This document shows positions 1-10,937 of a stretch of 64,000 nt of DNA, piece after piece. Location: contig NC_031478.1 of the NCBI RefSeq assembly GCF_000006565.2, positions 4,798,212 to 4,862,211 on the forward strand, given 5' to 3'. Origin of the DNA: Toxoplasma gondii ME49 (Eukaryota; Apicomplexa; Conoidasida; Eucoccidiorida; Sarcocystidae). Within the stretch, counting starts at the first letter, position 1. Each line of letters starts with the position of its first letter. The position numbers and the translations under genes are program-made. The notes beneath the pieces were generated by a model. That model saw nothing but the letters and a program-made list of their open reading frames with translations, searched no databases and was not told the DNA's origin.

Positions 1-1887
1 TTCTCGCTCCTCACGAGCTCCTCATTTGTCGCCGACAGCTGGCGGCTGGCCATGAGACCCTCCAAGCGGCGACTCCCAGCCCGGTCCCCCAATAGGTGCG
101 CCCGCAGTGCTTGCGCCGCCAGGTTGTTCATGTCCGCTGAAGCCGGGGGGGCTGGTGGGCGACCTGACGGAGGGTCTGTGGGAGCAGATAACGCGGGAGG
201 CGGAACCTGAGATGCGTCACCCCTGTCGAGTTTTGCCGACTCTGAAGTCAGCTCTTCCCCTCGGGACCCTGCCAGGAACAAGGGATCTGAGAGTCCGGTT
301 TTGTTGTCGGGACTGAGAGCTTCTTCCCGCGAGCGTGGCGCAGGCAAGCTGTGAGCAGGCATGGACGAGGACGCGCCAGAGCGTTCTGTCCTCAAAGCCG
401 ACGAAGGTGGCCGCGGAGGTGAGCGCAAGGCAGGTCTTTTGCCTCGACTCTCCTCTCTGCTCGTCTCCTTCTCTTCTCGCGAGCGTGAAAACTCGAAACG
501 CGTCACCCTTTGGTCTCCCTGGCGGTCGCCAGAGCCGCCTTCTTCGCTCAGCCCGCTCTCCAAGAAGCGCTCGCTTTCTCTCCATGCCTGTTTTCGCCAG
601 CCGCCTCGCCCGTGAGACGCCGCGAATCCCGAAGAGGCAGAAGGCAGTCGAGAACCAGACGCACGGGTCAGGGGAGTGTCTGTCTCCCTGTGTGCTTCTC
701 CCCGCCTGCTCGAAGGACTGCAACAGTTCCCTCGCTCCTCGTCCGGGCGAAACGAAGAGCGTCCTCGATCTCCTCGAGAATCGCTCGACTCCCGCACGCG
801 GCGACTCCACGGACGCGAAGAAGGCGGAGAGGAAGCTGTATCAGGGAGAACCTCGAAACCGGGAACGAGACTCCCACTATCGCCGACATGCTCTTCCAAC
901 AAACGGGCAACTGTCGTGTCTCCCATGTTCGCCGCGCGCTCCTGCAGGCGGCGCAGCTGCCGAGCGCGCCACGTCTGGGCAGAGCGCCAGGTGTCGGCCG
1001 TGGGGGCAAGAACTGCGAAGGGATGCGGAGAAGTCTGAAAAGAAGTGAGAGGAATGGTGAGCAGGCATTCACACGGCAAACGCGAAAAACGCAGGAGAAG
1101 GGCAGCTAACAGAAGAGAAGGCAGAGGGTTTAGACACGCCGAAATCTGGTGCGAATGAGAAACATAGTCAGAATGAGAACAATGGTGAGAATCCATTCAC
1201 GTGGAGAACGAGAAGAAATGGAGAAGAGCAGCCCACACAAGATAGGAGTGAAGGCGTGTGGAGGCGCTGACGTCCGCGTAGAAAGAAAAGAGGCGAGACC
1301 GTATTCAGGTGCAGGCCTTTGAAGCAGCACAGGAGAGACACCCCGCAGAAAGCAAGGAAAACGAGGAACGAAAGTGCAAGTAACAGGGGGAAAAAGAAGC
1401 AGGTAAGAATCTTCTCGGAATCACTGACGAATGCTCTCTTTGTGAGCGGATGTGTGTTGGCCCTTACCCTAGCATCTGCGTCTTTCTCTGTCGAGGATGC
1501 ATCAGGGAGCCGGAGAAAAGGATTGAGTTCTCGCGCAGCTGCGACCGGAGAGATGCCGTGGTGCGTAGAAGAGTCGAGGAAAGATGTCTTTCGTTCTTGT
1601 TCAAAATCACGAGGACGACTGTCAGAGCGACTTCCCGGAATTCTTGAGGCTCCATCGCCCTCTCGTCGCGCCGCACCGTGGTCGTTCGCGCTTTGCTCCC
1701 TCGGGACAATTCTGCACGGCGACAAGCTGCGTTTTTCTGAAGGCTTCGATGCGATTTCTTTTTCTCCACACACCTTCGCATCCGATTCCCTCACATCGTC
1801 ACGTCCGGGAGATCTCTCCGCGTCTCGAGCTCCCTTCTGCTTCTTCTTCTTCGACGGAGTTTTGTCGAACCGCAACCCGGCCAGCAT
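1..1887 (-). CDS. CWF19-like pre-mRNA splicing factor (5' part, partial)
   Basis: Two exons are visible: 1468..1887 (ATG at 1887) and 1..1034, the second open to the left edge, so the C-terminus is missing. The intron 1035..1467 has donor GTAAGG and acceptor TTTTCAG, both in phase 0. The protein starts MLAGLRFDK followed by a Lys run, as CWF19L2-type proteins do. Exon 2 opens with a block around DTWRSAQTWRARQLRRLQER, resembling the family's conserved 'W..KAL.RA...A' region, then a long Ser/Arg/Pro linker. Near the left edge SADMNNLAAQALRAHLLGD resembles the 'MN.L.AK..KAE.MG' block that precedes the CwfJ domains. CWF19 proteins act in late spliceosome or lariat-intron turnover in the nucleus. 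The catalytic-like CwfJ C-terminal domains would lie outside the window. Family assignment rests on motif memory, not alignment. A non-ATG extension up to 1974 is open but unlikely to be used. Confidence 0.72.
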
Positions 1888-3404
1888 TGTGGCGAAAGCG
1901 TAGCGTCGAGGGCTAACGTCGCAATGTGTCAGAAGGCGCTGTGAAAAACTACGCAAATGCTTAGGTGTTTCCAAGTCTGCAGAGGAAAACTGTTAGACGT
2001 CTCGACCGGCGAGGGATTCATGCGATGCAAGTGCCGCAGGAGAGAGGCAGTGCGTCAGGCGGCGACGGACATCCAGAAAGAGCATGGCTCGGCAACACCG
2101 TGTCCCTGCCCTCTTCACTTGCCATTTCAGGACTGGACAAGGAAAAGGAAGCAATGGTGGTAAACTGGAAAACTCGCGACGCAAACTCGGTCGGTTTACA
2201 CTAAACCTTGTACCGGCGCTTGAGCAGCAGGTCACAAGTAAGGAGCGCCAGGGCTCAGGAGCTGCAAGTACGGTCGGGAAGACGGCGAAGTTGCAAACAA
2301 CCGGCAATCCTACATGCGGTTAAAGATGTTCAGACGAGCTTGCCTCACCTTCGGTGAAGAAACGCAGCAAACCTGGGTTCCTGGCGGTTTCGGTCCGTCT
2401 GTGAGACGCACCGCGTTGAAAGAAAGACAAACAAATTCCATCCAGGCGCGGCACGCGCCGGTTTCACTGAAAGAAGGTGACAAGAAACGACACGACTTGG
2501 TCTTTTTCTACGGAATAACAAGGGAACTTCTGAAGGCTTGTCAATACTACGGAGAAGCGCGTTTTTGCATGCATGCATGCATCGCTGAGTCGCTCTCACG
2601 GAGAAAGTCTGACCGGGAATCAATCTTGAAAACGTCTAACAGGGGAGCGTATCTTGCTGAAAATCAGAATGAAGTTTCGTTTAAATGTCCGTGTGAGAAC
2701 ATCTATAGTAGCGTCAAGGAACACCAAAAGGACAGTTCCTTTTTTCCTCAGCTGCATTTGCCAGAAGTAACGGGGAGTAACGAAATACCACTGTGCATGA
2801 ACGGGTACTACTAAGAGCGAACGTCCGTTGTAAACGCAGCGGGAGCGCGGTAAAAATCGTACTTTCCAGGGCGGTGTTTTCCACCAAACAGATTTCTCTC
2901 TTCTCTGTTTCCCCATTCTTTCCGTCTTCTGTCTCGTGGCGTCATCACTTTTGTTTGCGCCCTTCTGTGTGGGCAGCGGAACGCAGCAACTGAATATAGT
3001 CCTTGCAAGATACCCAACGTTTACGTTGCAAAACAAAGGTGTTTGTCACCCCAGTTTGCCAAGGAGATCAAGGCAAGATTTTCCTTTACAGTCCGTCTAC
3101 GTTTTCGCGTTCTTATATGCCTTCGTCCAGTCTTTCATCTCTCTCTCTGGGTTTCAAACTGTCCTGCCGCGTGCTTTGCTTTCGTCTGCTCTCTGCATTC
3201 TTGATTTGTTCCTTTCCCAATACTGTACACTCCGTTACACCTCCCTCTCCTCTCAGTTGCATTATCGGGACAATTGCTTTATCCGCGTACGTCTTCTGGC
3301 TTTTTAAGCCGTCTACCGTGTCGTCTCTTTCAAAATCTATCTCGGTTGTTTTATCGTCTGCACATCTGCCAGCACTCGACGACACGAAGAGGGCCACCGC
3401 AAGA
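1888..3404. other. Intergenic spacer between divergent genes
   Basis: The spacer lies between the CWF19-like start (minus) and the small plus-strand gene at 3405, so it should hold both promoters. A pyrimidine-rich stretch at about 2880-3350 precedes the plus-strand start and looks like promoter or 5' UTR. An ATG-started frame of 166 codons (2314..2814, +) is present, but has no recognisable domain. Confidence 0.5.
2566..2582. promoter_or_regulatory. Overlapping TGCATGCA motif cluster
   Basis: Three overlapping copies of TGCATGCA form a palindromic run. TGCATGC is a well-known over-represented promoter motif in Toxoplasma, attributed to ApiAP2 binding. It lies about 680 bases upstream of the CWF19-like ATG and 820 bases upstream of the small gene's ATG, so which gene it serves is unclear. 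It could also be a simple repeat. Confidence 0.4.
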
Positions 3405-4563
3405 ATGAGGGGTGACGAAGAGGTAGAAGATCTCTTTGCTGGAGTTTTCGACCGCGGAGCTTACGTCGCGCGACTCAAGGAACTTAATGCTGCCGCCGAG
3501 AAGATTTTTTTCTACAACAAGGTGAGTTGTGGGTAGTAGATGGATAGTAGATGAATCCACTTTTAAAATTGTGTCTACTCGCATGCAGAATGAGGATATT
3601 AACAAAAGAACGTCGTCAGCGATATGTTTGTTTCTGCTCCTGTATGGAGGTCGATGTGTAGACGACGTGGTTTCTATGGACTGTCGGCGCGCCGGAAAAA
3701 CTATTTTCTGTGAGGAATATCTTTTGTCCTTTCATGCTCAGCGTTCTGGAGTGCTGCAGAACGCGTGGAGGTGCAGCTGCCTCCGACGGTTTTTTCACGT
3801 TCACCTCTCTTTGTTGATCTCCCTTTGTACCTCGTCCCTGATATCCTTGCGGGTTCCTGTGGTACGGTGTTTTTCTTGACGACTTTTCAGATGCTCATCG
3901 TTGTGGACGAACAGCTCAATGGCATTCGAATGGCGCTTGGCGCCTACCGCCGCGGAGAAGTCGAATCCGCTAGACGGTTAACCAGTGGTGTCGTGTGTTC
4001 GTCTGCAAGCAGCAGGCTTGCGCGGGACAAGAACTCCACACTCGCAGACAGTCCGTGCGACGGCGTTGGCGATGCAAGTGGTCTTTCTGACTGTGCTTTA
4101 GTCGGTTCAACTTTTCTCTACTGTAGCCCAACTGTCTTACCTACGTTCCTTGTCCAAGTAAGTTCTTCCTCTCAGCCTTCAACTCTAGGTTGCGGTACTC
4201 AAGTTTTTGCCGACATGCTGGCAGGGTGGAGGACCTAAATTCGCGTCTTGTCGAGTCTCCCGCACACGGATGTGCCTGTAGTTTTGAGGTGCGTATGCCC
4301 AGTCCCCCACCATGGAACGCCTGTTTCTGCGGAAATGTCCATTGCTTCTCGTTATGTTGTGTTTTTCCGCGTTTGCACTTCGCCTGTCCTCGCAGCTCGC
4401 AGCGAAACTGGAAGCCCGGCGTGATAAGTACCGCTCCGAACGCAAAGAGGCAATCCGCAAGTTGCTCGAAATGAATCCGAGCGCCACTGAGATGAGTGAA
4501 AGGGAGTGCCGCCTGTTGCTGGCAGAGCCCGTGTCACAACAAAAGAAGGCAGAAACAGATTAG
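3405..4563 (+). CDS. Small three-exon coiled-coil protein, function unknown
   Basis: Exons 3405..3521, 3891..4157 and 4396..4563 join in phase 0 throughout, with donors GTGAGT and GTAAGT and acceptors TTTTCAG and TCGCAG, giving 183 residues. The N-terminus is acidic and helical (MRGDEEVEDLFAGVF, then ARLKELNAAAEKI). The middle holds a Ser/Ala-rich linker and a short hydrophobic segment (GSTFLYCSPTVLPTFLVQL). The C-terminus is a charged helix from LAAKLEARRDKY onwards. A helix, beta-hairpin, helix order with heptad-like helices is reminiscent of prefoldin-like or PDRG1-type small proteins, but this is only a suggestion. There is no signal peptide or membrane anchor. The hydrophobic block sits exactly at an exon junction, and an alternative exon at about 4227-4290 would introduce a stop, so it was left out. 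Confidence 0.65.
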
Positions 4564-7500
4564 CTGTCTCACCGAACAGGTTATCAATGCACTCTGGATC
4601 TTCTTCTGGATGCGAGTCATGGAATCGCCTTGTCGAGCAAACAGTCTCCTGCGCAAATGCTGTGTCTTTCTGTCACCATCTGATTTGCCTCTTTGGACAT
4701 CCTGAAGTGTATACTCTAATTTTAGCTGGTGTCGTGGTAGTGTCTCAGACGCGATCTTCGTAATCATGTATTGCAGTCCTGGGTGGCGAATCGACGAATC
4801 TATCAGCGGGTCGTATCCCTGTCCCGGGTCCCCTACGTCGGGCACATCGCATGGTGACTGTTTCTCTGGCAGCCGAGGCATGAGCACACTTCCCAGCAAT
4901 GGCAGTTATGACTTCTTGTTCCTGTGGGCGCTGAGTCTCTCAGTCACTCACGACTCGCAGCTTGGGGAGCAGTGCACTTCGCGCAAAACCTTAGACACGT
5001 ACTGGAGCAAGCTTTTACCACAACAAATTGTAGTGTTATCCGCCAGAGAGCTCCAGTTGATAACTGCTACTGTACACACATGCCCCAGGGAGCTGCGTTT
5101 GCTATCCCGTTCTCAACCTCGTCGACAGTGCTTCAGATATGCCTTGGATTAGGGGGTGTCAAAGATTGCTTCACGATAGGAGGCAACTGACCATGACTTA
5201 CGTGTCGGCCACGTGGTAGCCTCCGAGCCCAAGAGGTTTTATTGTGGTAACCGTCCCGGATCCCATCCGCGGGAGACGAATAACACAACAAAAGAACGCC
5301 AGCCTACCCTGACGACGACGGTGAATGAAAAGCCATCTGCAAAACGACGCTGGAGGTTTTCAGTCTCTCATGTTTTGAAGCTGCTCGGACCAGTCCCGGA
5401 TTGTCATGAATTGCCGTTTCTCATGTACAGGGGGATGAAATACATCCCTAGCGTCATTGAATGCGAGTGGTTCTCACGTACTACTTGCGCGAGATAGCGC
5501 TTTCGCCTCTCCCTGCTAAAAGCCAATCGTTGTTTAGCCTTCGGATGAGCTAGTGGTTGTTTCCGAGCAAAATCTTTTAGAGCGTAACCCAATGCACTGG
5601 CTATAAGTTCCGAAGGAAGATGGCACTACTGATGGCTGGCATGAAGGGCCCGAAAAAAATATGTTAAGCGCAATGGAAAAGAAGCGACATAACCGGACAT
5701 CGTAGCACCGGTGATGCGCTGTTTATGTTCATGTAGGATTCAGGGGGAGGGATCCGGAATTCAGAATAGACAGAAAAAGTCCATGCCCCAGTCATTCACG
5801 GGCACTCGACGCTGACGGTTTTCCTTTTTGCTTCCCTTGAACACCGACAGTGGGGCGACGTATCAGGGGCACAGCTACCTGGTCATCAAAGAAGTCTCCG
5901 AATAAGTAAAGGCTACTTTAGCACTTAGATTAGCGGTAGATCACATTGTTTTACTTTTTAAAAACTCGTAGCTTCTGATTCTTCTTCGATAACAAGGACC
6001 ACTAGGTGCTTTCCCAGCAGGATTCTTGACAATGCGTGCTCTCTTGCAAACAGGTTTCTCATGTGACAGGCATCATAAGGGAGCTTGTCGTGGTGTTTTT
6101 TTGACATCGCTACGCATCAGGTTAGAATCTCATTGGCAGAGTCGCAGGTCCAGCGAAAGGTCATCTGAAACACCAACCATGTATAATCTTCTTGTCGGGA
6201 CTCTGAGCCTGTGAAGCATTTAACTATTTTACAGTTACAGGGAAGAAACGATAACGCCAAAGGACCCAGCGCTAGTTTTCCACACTTACGCCTATCCTTC
6301 TCATCTGTCAACTTAGAACGTACATCAGAGGGTGGCAAATCTCCGAAGGAATAAATATGTGCGCTCCTGAAGTTACAGACACCGGCTCAGCGCGCTTCAC
6401 GAGAAACCTCGGTAATTCACATTTGCGAACATGTTCATGACCCAGGTAGGCAGGCGTGTAACTAAAACATTCGCACCACTACGGCCATGTTGTTTTGTTC
6501 ACGGTTTATACTGACTGCCACTATGAAAGTAGTATTTTGCATTGTAATTGTGTTGCCCCCAAGCACGCTTCTCAGTTTATGATGCTGAGTATGTTCCTGC
6601 GCATTAGTTTCAGTTGGGTGTTTCTCTACGAAAAACACGAATCTACCATGGTCAACCATAACAACAAGCACTGTGCACAGAGAAGCCCACCATTTGGGCA
6701 ATTAATTCCCTCTCTTATATGAACAGATCGTGTGACGCCACGTTGTCCGTGTTGAGGCAGGCTGAGAACCCCTGTACACTTTCGATTTTCGATTCTCCTC
6801 TAGACAACGGGATTTCAATCAATGTAGTCCATGCCATACGGAACAGACATGCGTGTCTGTGTGACAGTCACTTCCTGGCAGCGATACCGCTAAAGTAGAA
6901 GTGCGACTTTTTCTGCGGCAGTTGCAATACAAATGAGGGTTTCACACGAATGAGAGACTGAACTTGACTGACAGAGCGCTCAGAAACACTTTTCGGTTGA
7001 ACTTACCTGCAACACCAACACACAGAAAACGCAGAGCTCGACAAAAACGTTGAGATGTGCGAAACGACGTGGACGGTAAGACTTCGTATGTTCTGGCCGC
7101 TGCCCAGCAGCCCGTTGAGCACGATTATGAATGCAAGCAAGTTATCGAAGTGTTGCACCCATACGTGCGGAGTTGTTTCACCACGACAAAATAAAATAGA
7201 TTATCCACCATTTTCGTTACCTTTCCAACTTGTATGACGAACGAAGAAGTTCTCATTCCTATCCTTTCGGAGAATCTGCGCGTCAACCTGACAGACCGTC
7301 AAGCATGCGATTGTCTGTTGCATCTCGCAACTTGAATCGATGCAGCCGTTGTCCACAAGCGCAGACAAAAGCATTTTTCCAGGCGCTTGACTTGGTCACG
7401 CAGACATAGAGGAACACCAGCTCAAAAGACGAAGCAAACCCTGCGGTAGCGAACACTTGCCCCACTGTGTTAAGTAGTCTAATTTTTTTTCTACTGGCTA

Positions 7501-7594
7501 GTGCACAAATAAATATGTGTCTGCGAAGTGTACTACCATCTAGCGCTGGAGCTCGATGGCCCACGCTGATGAGCTGACATCTTTTACACGAGAT
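4564..7594. other. Intergenic region, no gene recognised
   Basis: Only short frames without protein-like composition or convincing splice pairs are present on either strand. The DNA is more AT-rich than the coding blocks. It should hold the 3' UTR of the small plus-strand gene and of the minus-strand gene that follows, which are convergent. I see no RNA gene. Confidence 0.5.
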
Positions 7595-8017
7595 TCAACT
7601 CGCTACCCGAGGACAACGGGACCTCTCCCTCTGCAGCAATTCGACCCAGGAAGAACAAGACATAGGGCGCCTAGCGCTAGGCGCGCTGTCACGGTTGGAG
7701 GTTGCTGAAATGACACTTGTGCGGCTCAGCGTTTTGACGCGTTTGACTTCCGCTTCTTCACGACTTGGGTCTCTCTCTCTGGCAATTTTCAAAACGCTGG
7801 CGCGGCCACGGTGAAGAAATTGTTTGCACGAGCGCGCTCCTCCGTTCTGGAACTTGTAGAAATACTACATGTGTCTTGCATCCTTTTCTGGCGCACGTCT
7901 TGCCGCTTGCACCACACATTTTTGGCGCGTTCACTCTAGCTGACAAGTAAACGTCTGGAAAGGCCCTCGTCCACGTTTTGTTTGGCTTCGGTCCTCTGTC
8001 ATCCGTCTTCTGTAACT
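7595..8017 (-). CDS. 3' end of a probable multi-exon protein gene, unknown
   Basis: Two exons can be joined in phase: 7935..8017 (acceptor TTCTTCTAG, donor GTGAAC) and 7595..7852 (acceptor TTCTACAAG, stop TGA). They encode a hydrophilic tail running from LQKTDDRGPKPNKTW through a basic helix (RASVLKIARERDPSREEAE) to CPRVAS. Composition and the lack of stops look coding, but no family was recognised. Upstream exons on the same strand are likely: protein-like frames occur at 8260-8506, around 9420-9460, 9640-9860 and 9945-10169, some next to good sites such as a GTAAGACG donor near 9414. I could not chain them in phase. Only the two listed exons are claimed, with the 5' part open. Confidence 0.38.
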
Positions 8018-10937
8018 CTAGAAGAAACTGTCGCGCAGGCGGAGAACTCGTGCAACAATCGGGAAATCCGCGCGTGTCACGGCTTCCCTGCAAGGGCTGG
8101 TCTGGTTTCTTCCGGGCGCCGTTGCACGAGCACTAGCCCCCGTTGTCGCAATGCCTCTGAGATGTTCAGAAATCTGTGTTTGCCGTGCTCTTTGAGGAAA
8201 ATGAGGCTCGTTTAAAGAAGAAACAGACGGCTCGTGGGAACTTTTGCGAGCGCGCGAAACGCCAAGCCCGAAAAAAAGCCGTCCAGCCAACGCTTGAGCT
8301 CGAAAACGACTTCCTTGGATTCCATGGTCGTCCTGATAATCCGCTTTCTCTTCGTCCAGAGTTTCAAGGAAAGCAGTAAGCCCCTAAAGCCCAATGAGAA
8401 CGAAATCCTTTCCTGCTTTGTAGAAAATCGGTTCGTTTGTGTGCACGAGAACGCGTGGCCCGCAAGCAGCCACCTTGGATATGTTTTCGCTTCGTGGACG
8501 AAACATTAGCCGTTGTGGCGACGCGACGTTTACTCGATCTCACCGCTGTTCTGTGAGACTGCCGCAACCGTGCGGTGTGGTTGCTGTCTGCTCTGATGTT
8601 TTCGTCTTTCGAAGGAAAATTTGTGTTGTACAGAAGCTAAAGGGTACCTGGCGGTGGATTCCGCTTTCATTCAGTTCAGTGACAACTTTTCAAAAAGAGC
8701 GCGAGAACAGCGTCAACTCGCTTGAACAGTCGAGGAGCCCGCGATGGGAAAGCGAGTCACCTCGACCACTTGCTTGTACGAATTTCCGTATTGTACTATA
8801 ATACTCTCCTGTTTAGAAACATAAGGAAACATTTTTCCTCTAAGGAGGACTCTGTCTTGATGAATCCCCGTTTCCCGTGTGCTTGCGGCGCAAATGCGTA
8901 GACTTGTGGGCGTCTGGTTTTTGAAGCCACCATAAAAACTGCCCCTCGCCAGTTAAACTTTCGTCGCCAGAGCTCTATTTCGAACTCTCTCCGGATATTT
9001 TTTCCGCTGTGTGCTTGCCATGTGTACAATGTGAATTTCACCTCTGCCGTCTAAGCGGTGGTCGCCAGTCGGTGTTTGATACACGAATGAAGCGAGCTCG
9101 TAGTGGTTGTAGAAACAGACTACTGATCTATCCTTAACTCTACTGTTTTTCACCAGTTCTGTTCGACCCAAATGTATCAAGACTATGTTAATGGTGTGTG
9201 GTATCTTTTGAAGATGTGTAGCTAAAATTGCAACTAGTAGGTACGGTGCTGGGCGGTTGTTCTGTTGTTTGTGTGTCATTTGTCCATTCCTTTACTACTT
9301 CGGCCGTACTTTGTTTCCAGGAACTCAGTAACTTGTGGAATGTTTTGCTTATCGTTCTCTGTCTACAGCACGGACGTGCCCATCGGCGACAGAAACGTCT
9401 TACGTCCCCCATATAGTGGCTTTCATCTGGAAGGGCCTTCACATTTAGCGCGCGTTCTCTCCCATTGAGTGGTCTTGTCGACTACGTATCACCGTCATCG
9501 AGCTCGTCTAGCTCCAGGAGCGCGTGCACAGGCACGAAAGAGCTACGCGTCCCCTTCACCTGGTCGATCCGAAAAACAGCGGATTTCCTTGGCGCATTTC
9601 GAGAGAGTGTGTGTTCAGCGCACCTCTCGTTTTTCGTCTTATGTAGTTCTGTTTACTGCAGCCGTGTCGTTAAATGTCTTCGTACATTCGTTGCGTATCT
9701 CCTCGTTTCTTCTGCAGTAGAACTCTGAGTAGCTTCTCTCAGCGAGTTTTCGTCTCAGCGACCCAAAGGGCGCTGCTTCGTCTCCAGTGCCTGTACGACA
9801 CGTCATTTTCTCTGCCCCTTCCTCCATTTCTTCCACAATCCTTGGCATAATTCTTGTAGACTCAGCGGGGAAGCTGTGCGCGGACTTCTCGCGCTCGTTT
9901 CGCCTCCGTTTCAAAGTCCCAGTAGAATGAGTGACAACTGATGGCTAGATTCCTTTCCGGCCTTTCGGAGCGAGTCGTCTCGCGCCTTTACTTTCGTCCT
10001 CCTGATTGTTGGCGTCGCGCCTAGACTGCCCTTCAAATTGTTTAGTTTCCAAAGACTTGACAGTAAGAAAACTTCCGCAGCTACAGTCTTTTCGTTCGAC
10101 CCCAGCTGCCCCTGGTACTCGACAAAACTCTGGCGCTATACACCTCGGGACATTAGAACATTCTGACAAGCATTATGCTCGGAGTCTTGTAACGTTCCGT
10201 AACAGATGTAGGCGCAAAGTACGGTGGAAACTCAGACCAGCGTTTCTCTTGTCACCGTGTGCGACTGCGGTGGCAGGGAAACAACCGTTTCAAGTATATT
10301 TGCAATAAGCGGTTCACCGTATTATGAAAATGTGTTTTCCACTGTTTGGTTTGGTATTCGACTTCTTAGTTCCGACGTGCGCTTCCTCCCCTTGAGCTCG
10401 CAGGACTTCCTCATAGTCTGTTTTCTTGTCACTGTGTCCCTTCTTTTCGCTATGTTCCCAAAAGTTGCTTTGCAGCTATTTGTCTCTCATCTTGGAGAAC
10501 CGATACGAAACGTTCATGCCTTCCGACTTTTCGCCCCAATCGCGTTCTCCGCCCTTGTGATCCCTCGTTAAAAGGCTTGAAGCAGTCGCTGAGCGTTCTT
10601 GCGTTCTACGCATTCTCCCGCATCACCCTGCCTTCGTCGTCCGATTTTCAGTGAGTCGCCTTCTCGTGAAGCATCATGTTGACGGCTTTTTCTGCACCGA
10701 CAGTTAATAGAAAGACTTTCGAGGCGCAACAGGGATCCTGGCTCATACGCCTATCACGTAATCATGGGTGTCACTCTGAAAAGCAAAGTGTCAGTTGCCT
10801 GAACAGTCCAAATCACCCAACGGCCTCACCTCTGTCGTGGTGCATTCTACTATATCCTGACCTCGCGCACTCATGGATTTAGAACAGGCATAATTGCCGT
10901 AGCAATCTGTAAAACACTGAAAACCATACATGCGTCC
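8018..10937. other. Unresolved exons (minus) and upstream region of the kinase gene (plus)
   Basis: The minus strand has several protein-like segments that probably belong to the gene ending at 7595. One runs from an ATG at 8506 through an in-frame TAG at about 8387 into more protein-like sequence (DEEKADYQDDHGIQGS). Others lie at about 9640-9860 (MPRIVEEMEEGAEKM) and 9945-10169 (GQSRRDANNQEDESKG). The plus strand from about 9.3 to 10.9 kb is pyrimidine-rich and should contain the promoter and 5' UTR of the kinase gene. Confidence 0.35.

Noticed and set aside
217..1072. Several ORFs on both strands (e.g. 217..810 minus, 510..1109 plus, 668..1072 minus)
   Set aside because: They are shadows of the CWF19-like exon 1..1034, whose own frame is open to the window edge and fits the intron at 1035..1467.
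1319..1903. Plus-strand ORF of 194 codons with a GTAAGAAT donor
   Set aside because: It lies antisense to CWF19-like exon 1 and its intron; the minus frame has the ATG, Lys-rich start and matching splice phase.
2314..2814. ATG-started plus-strand ORF of 166 codons
   Set aside because: No domain, no repeat, and it occupies a divergent promoter region. It could be real but nothing beyond length supports it.
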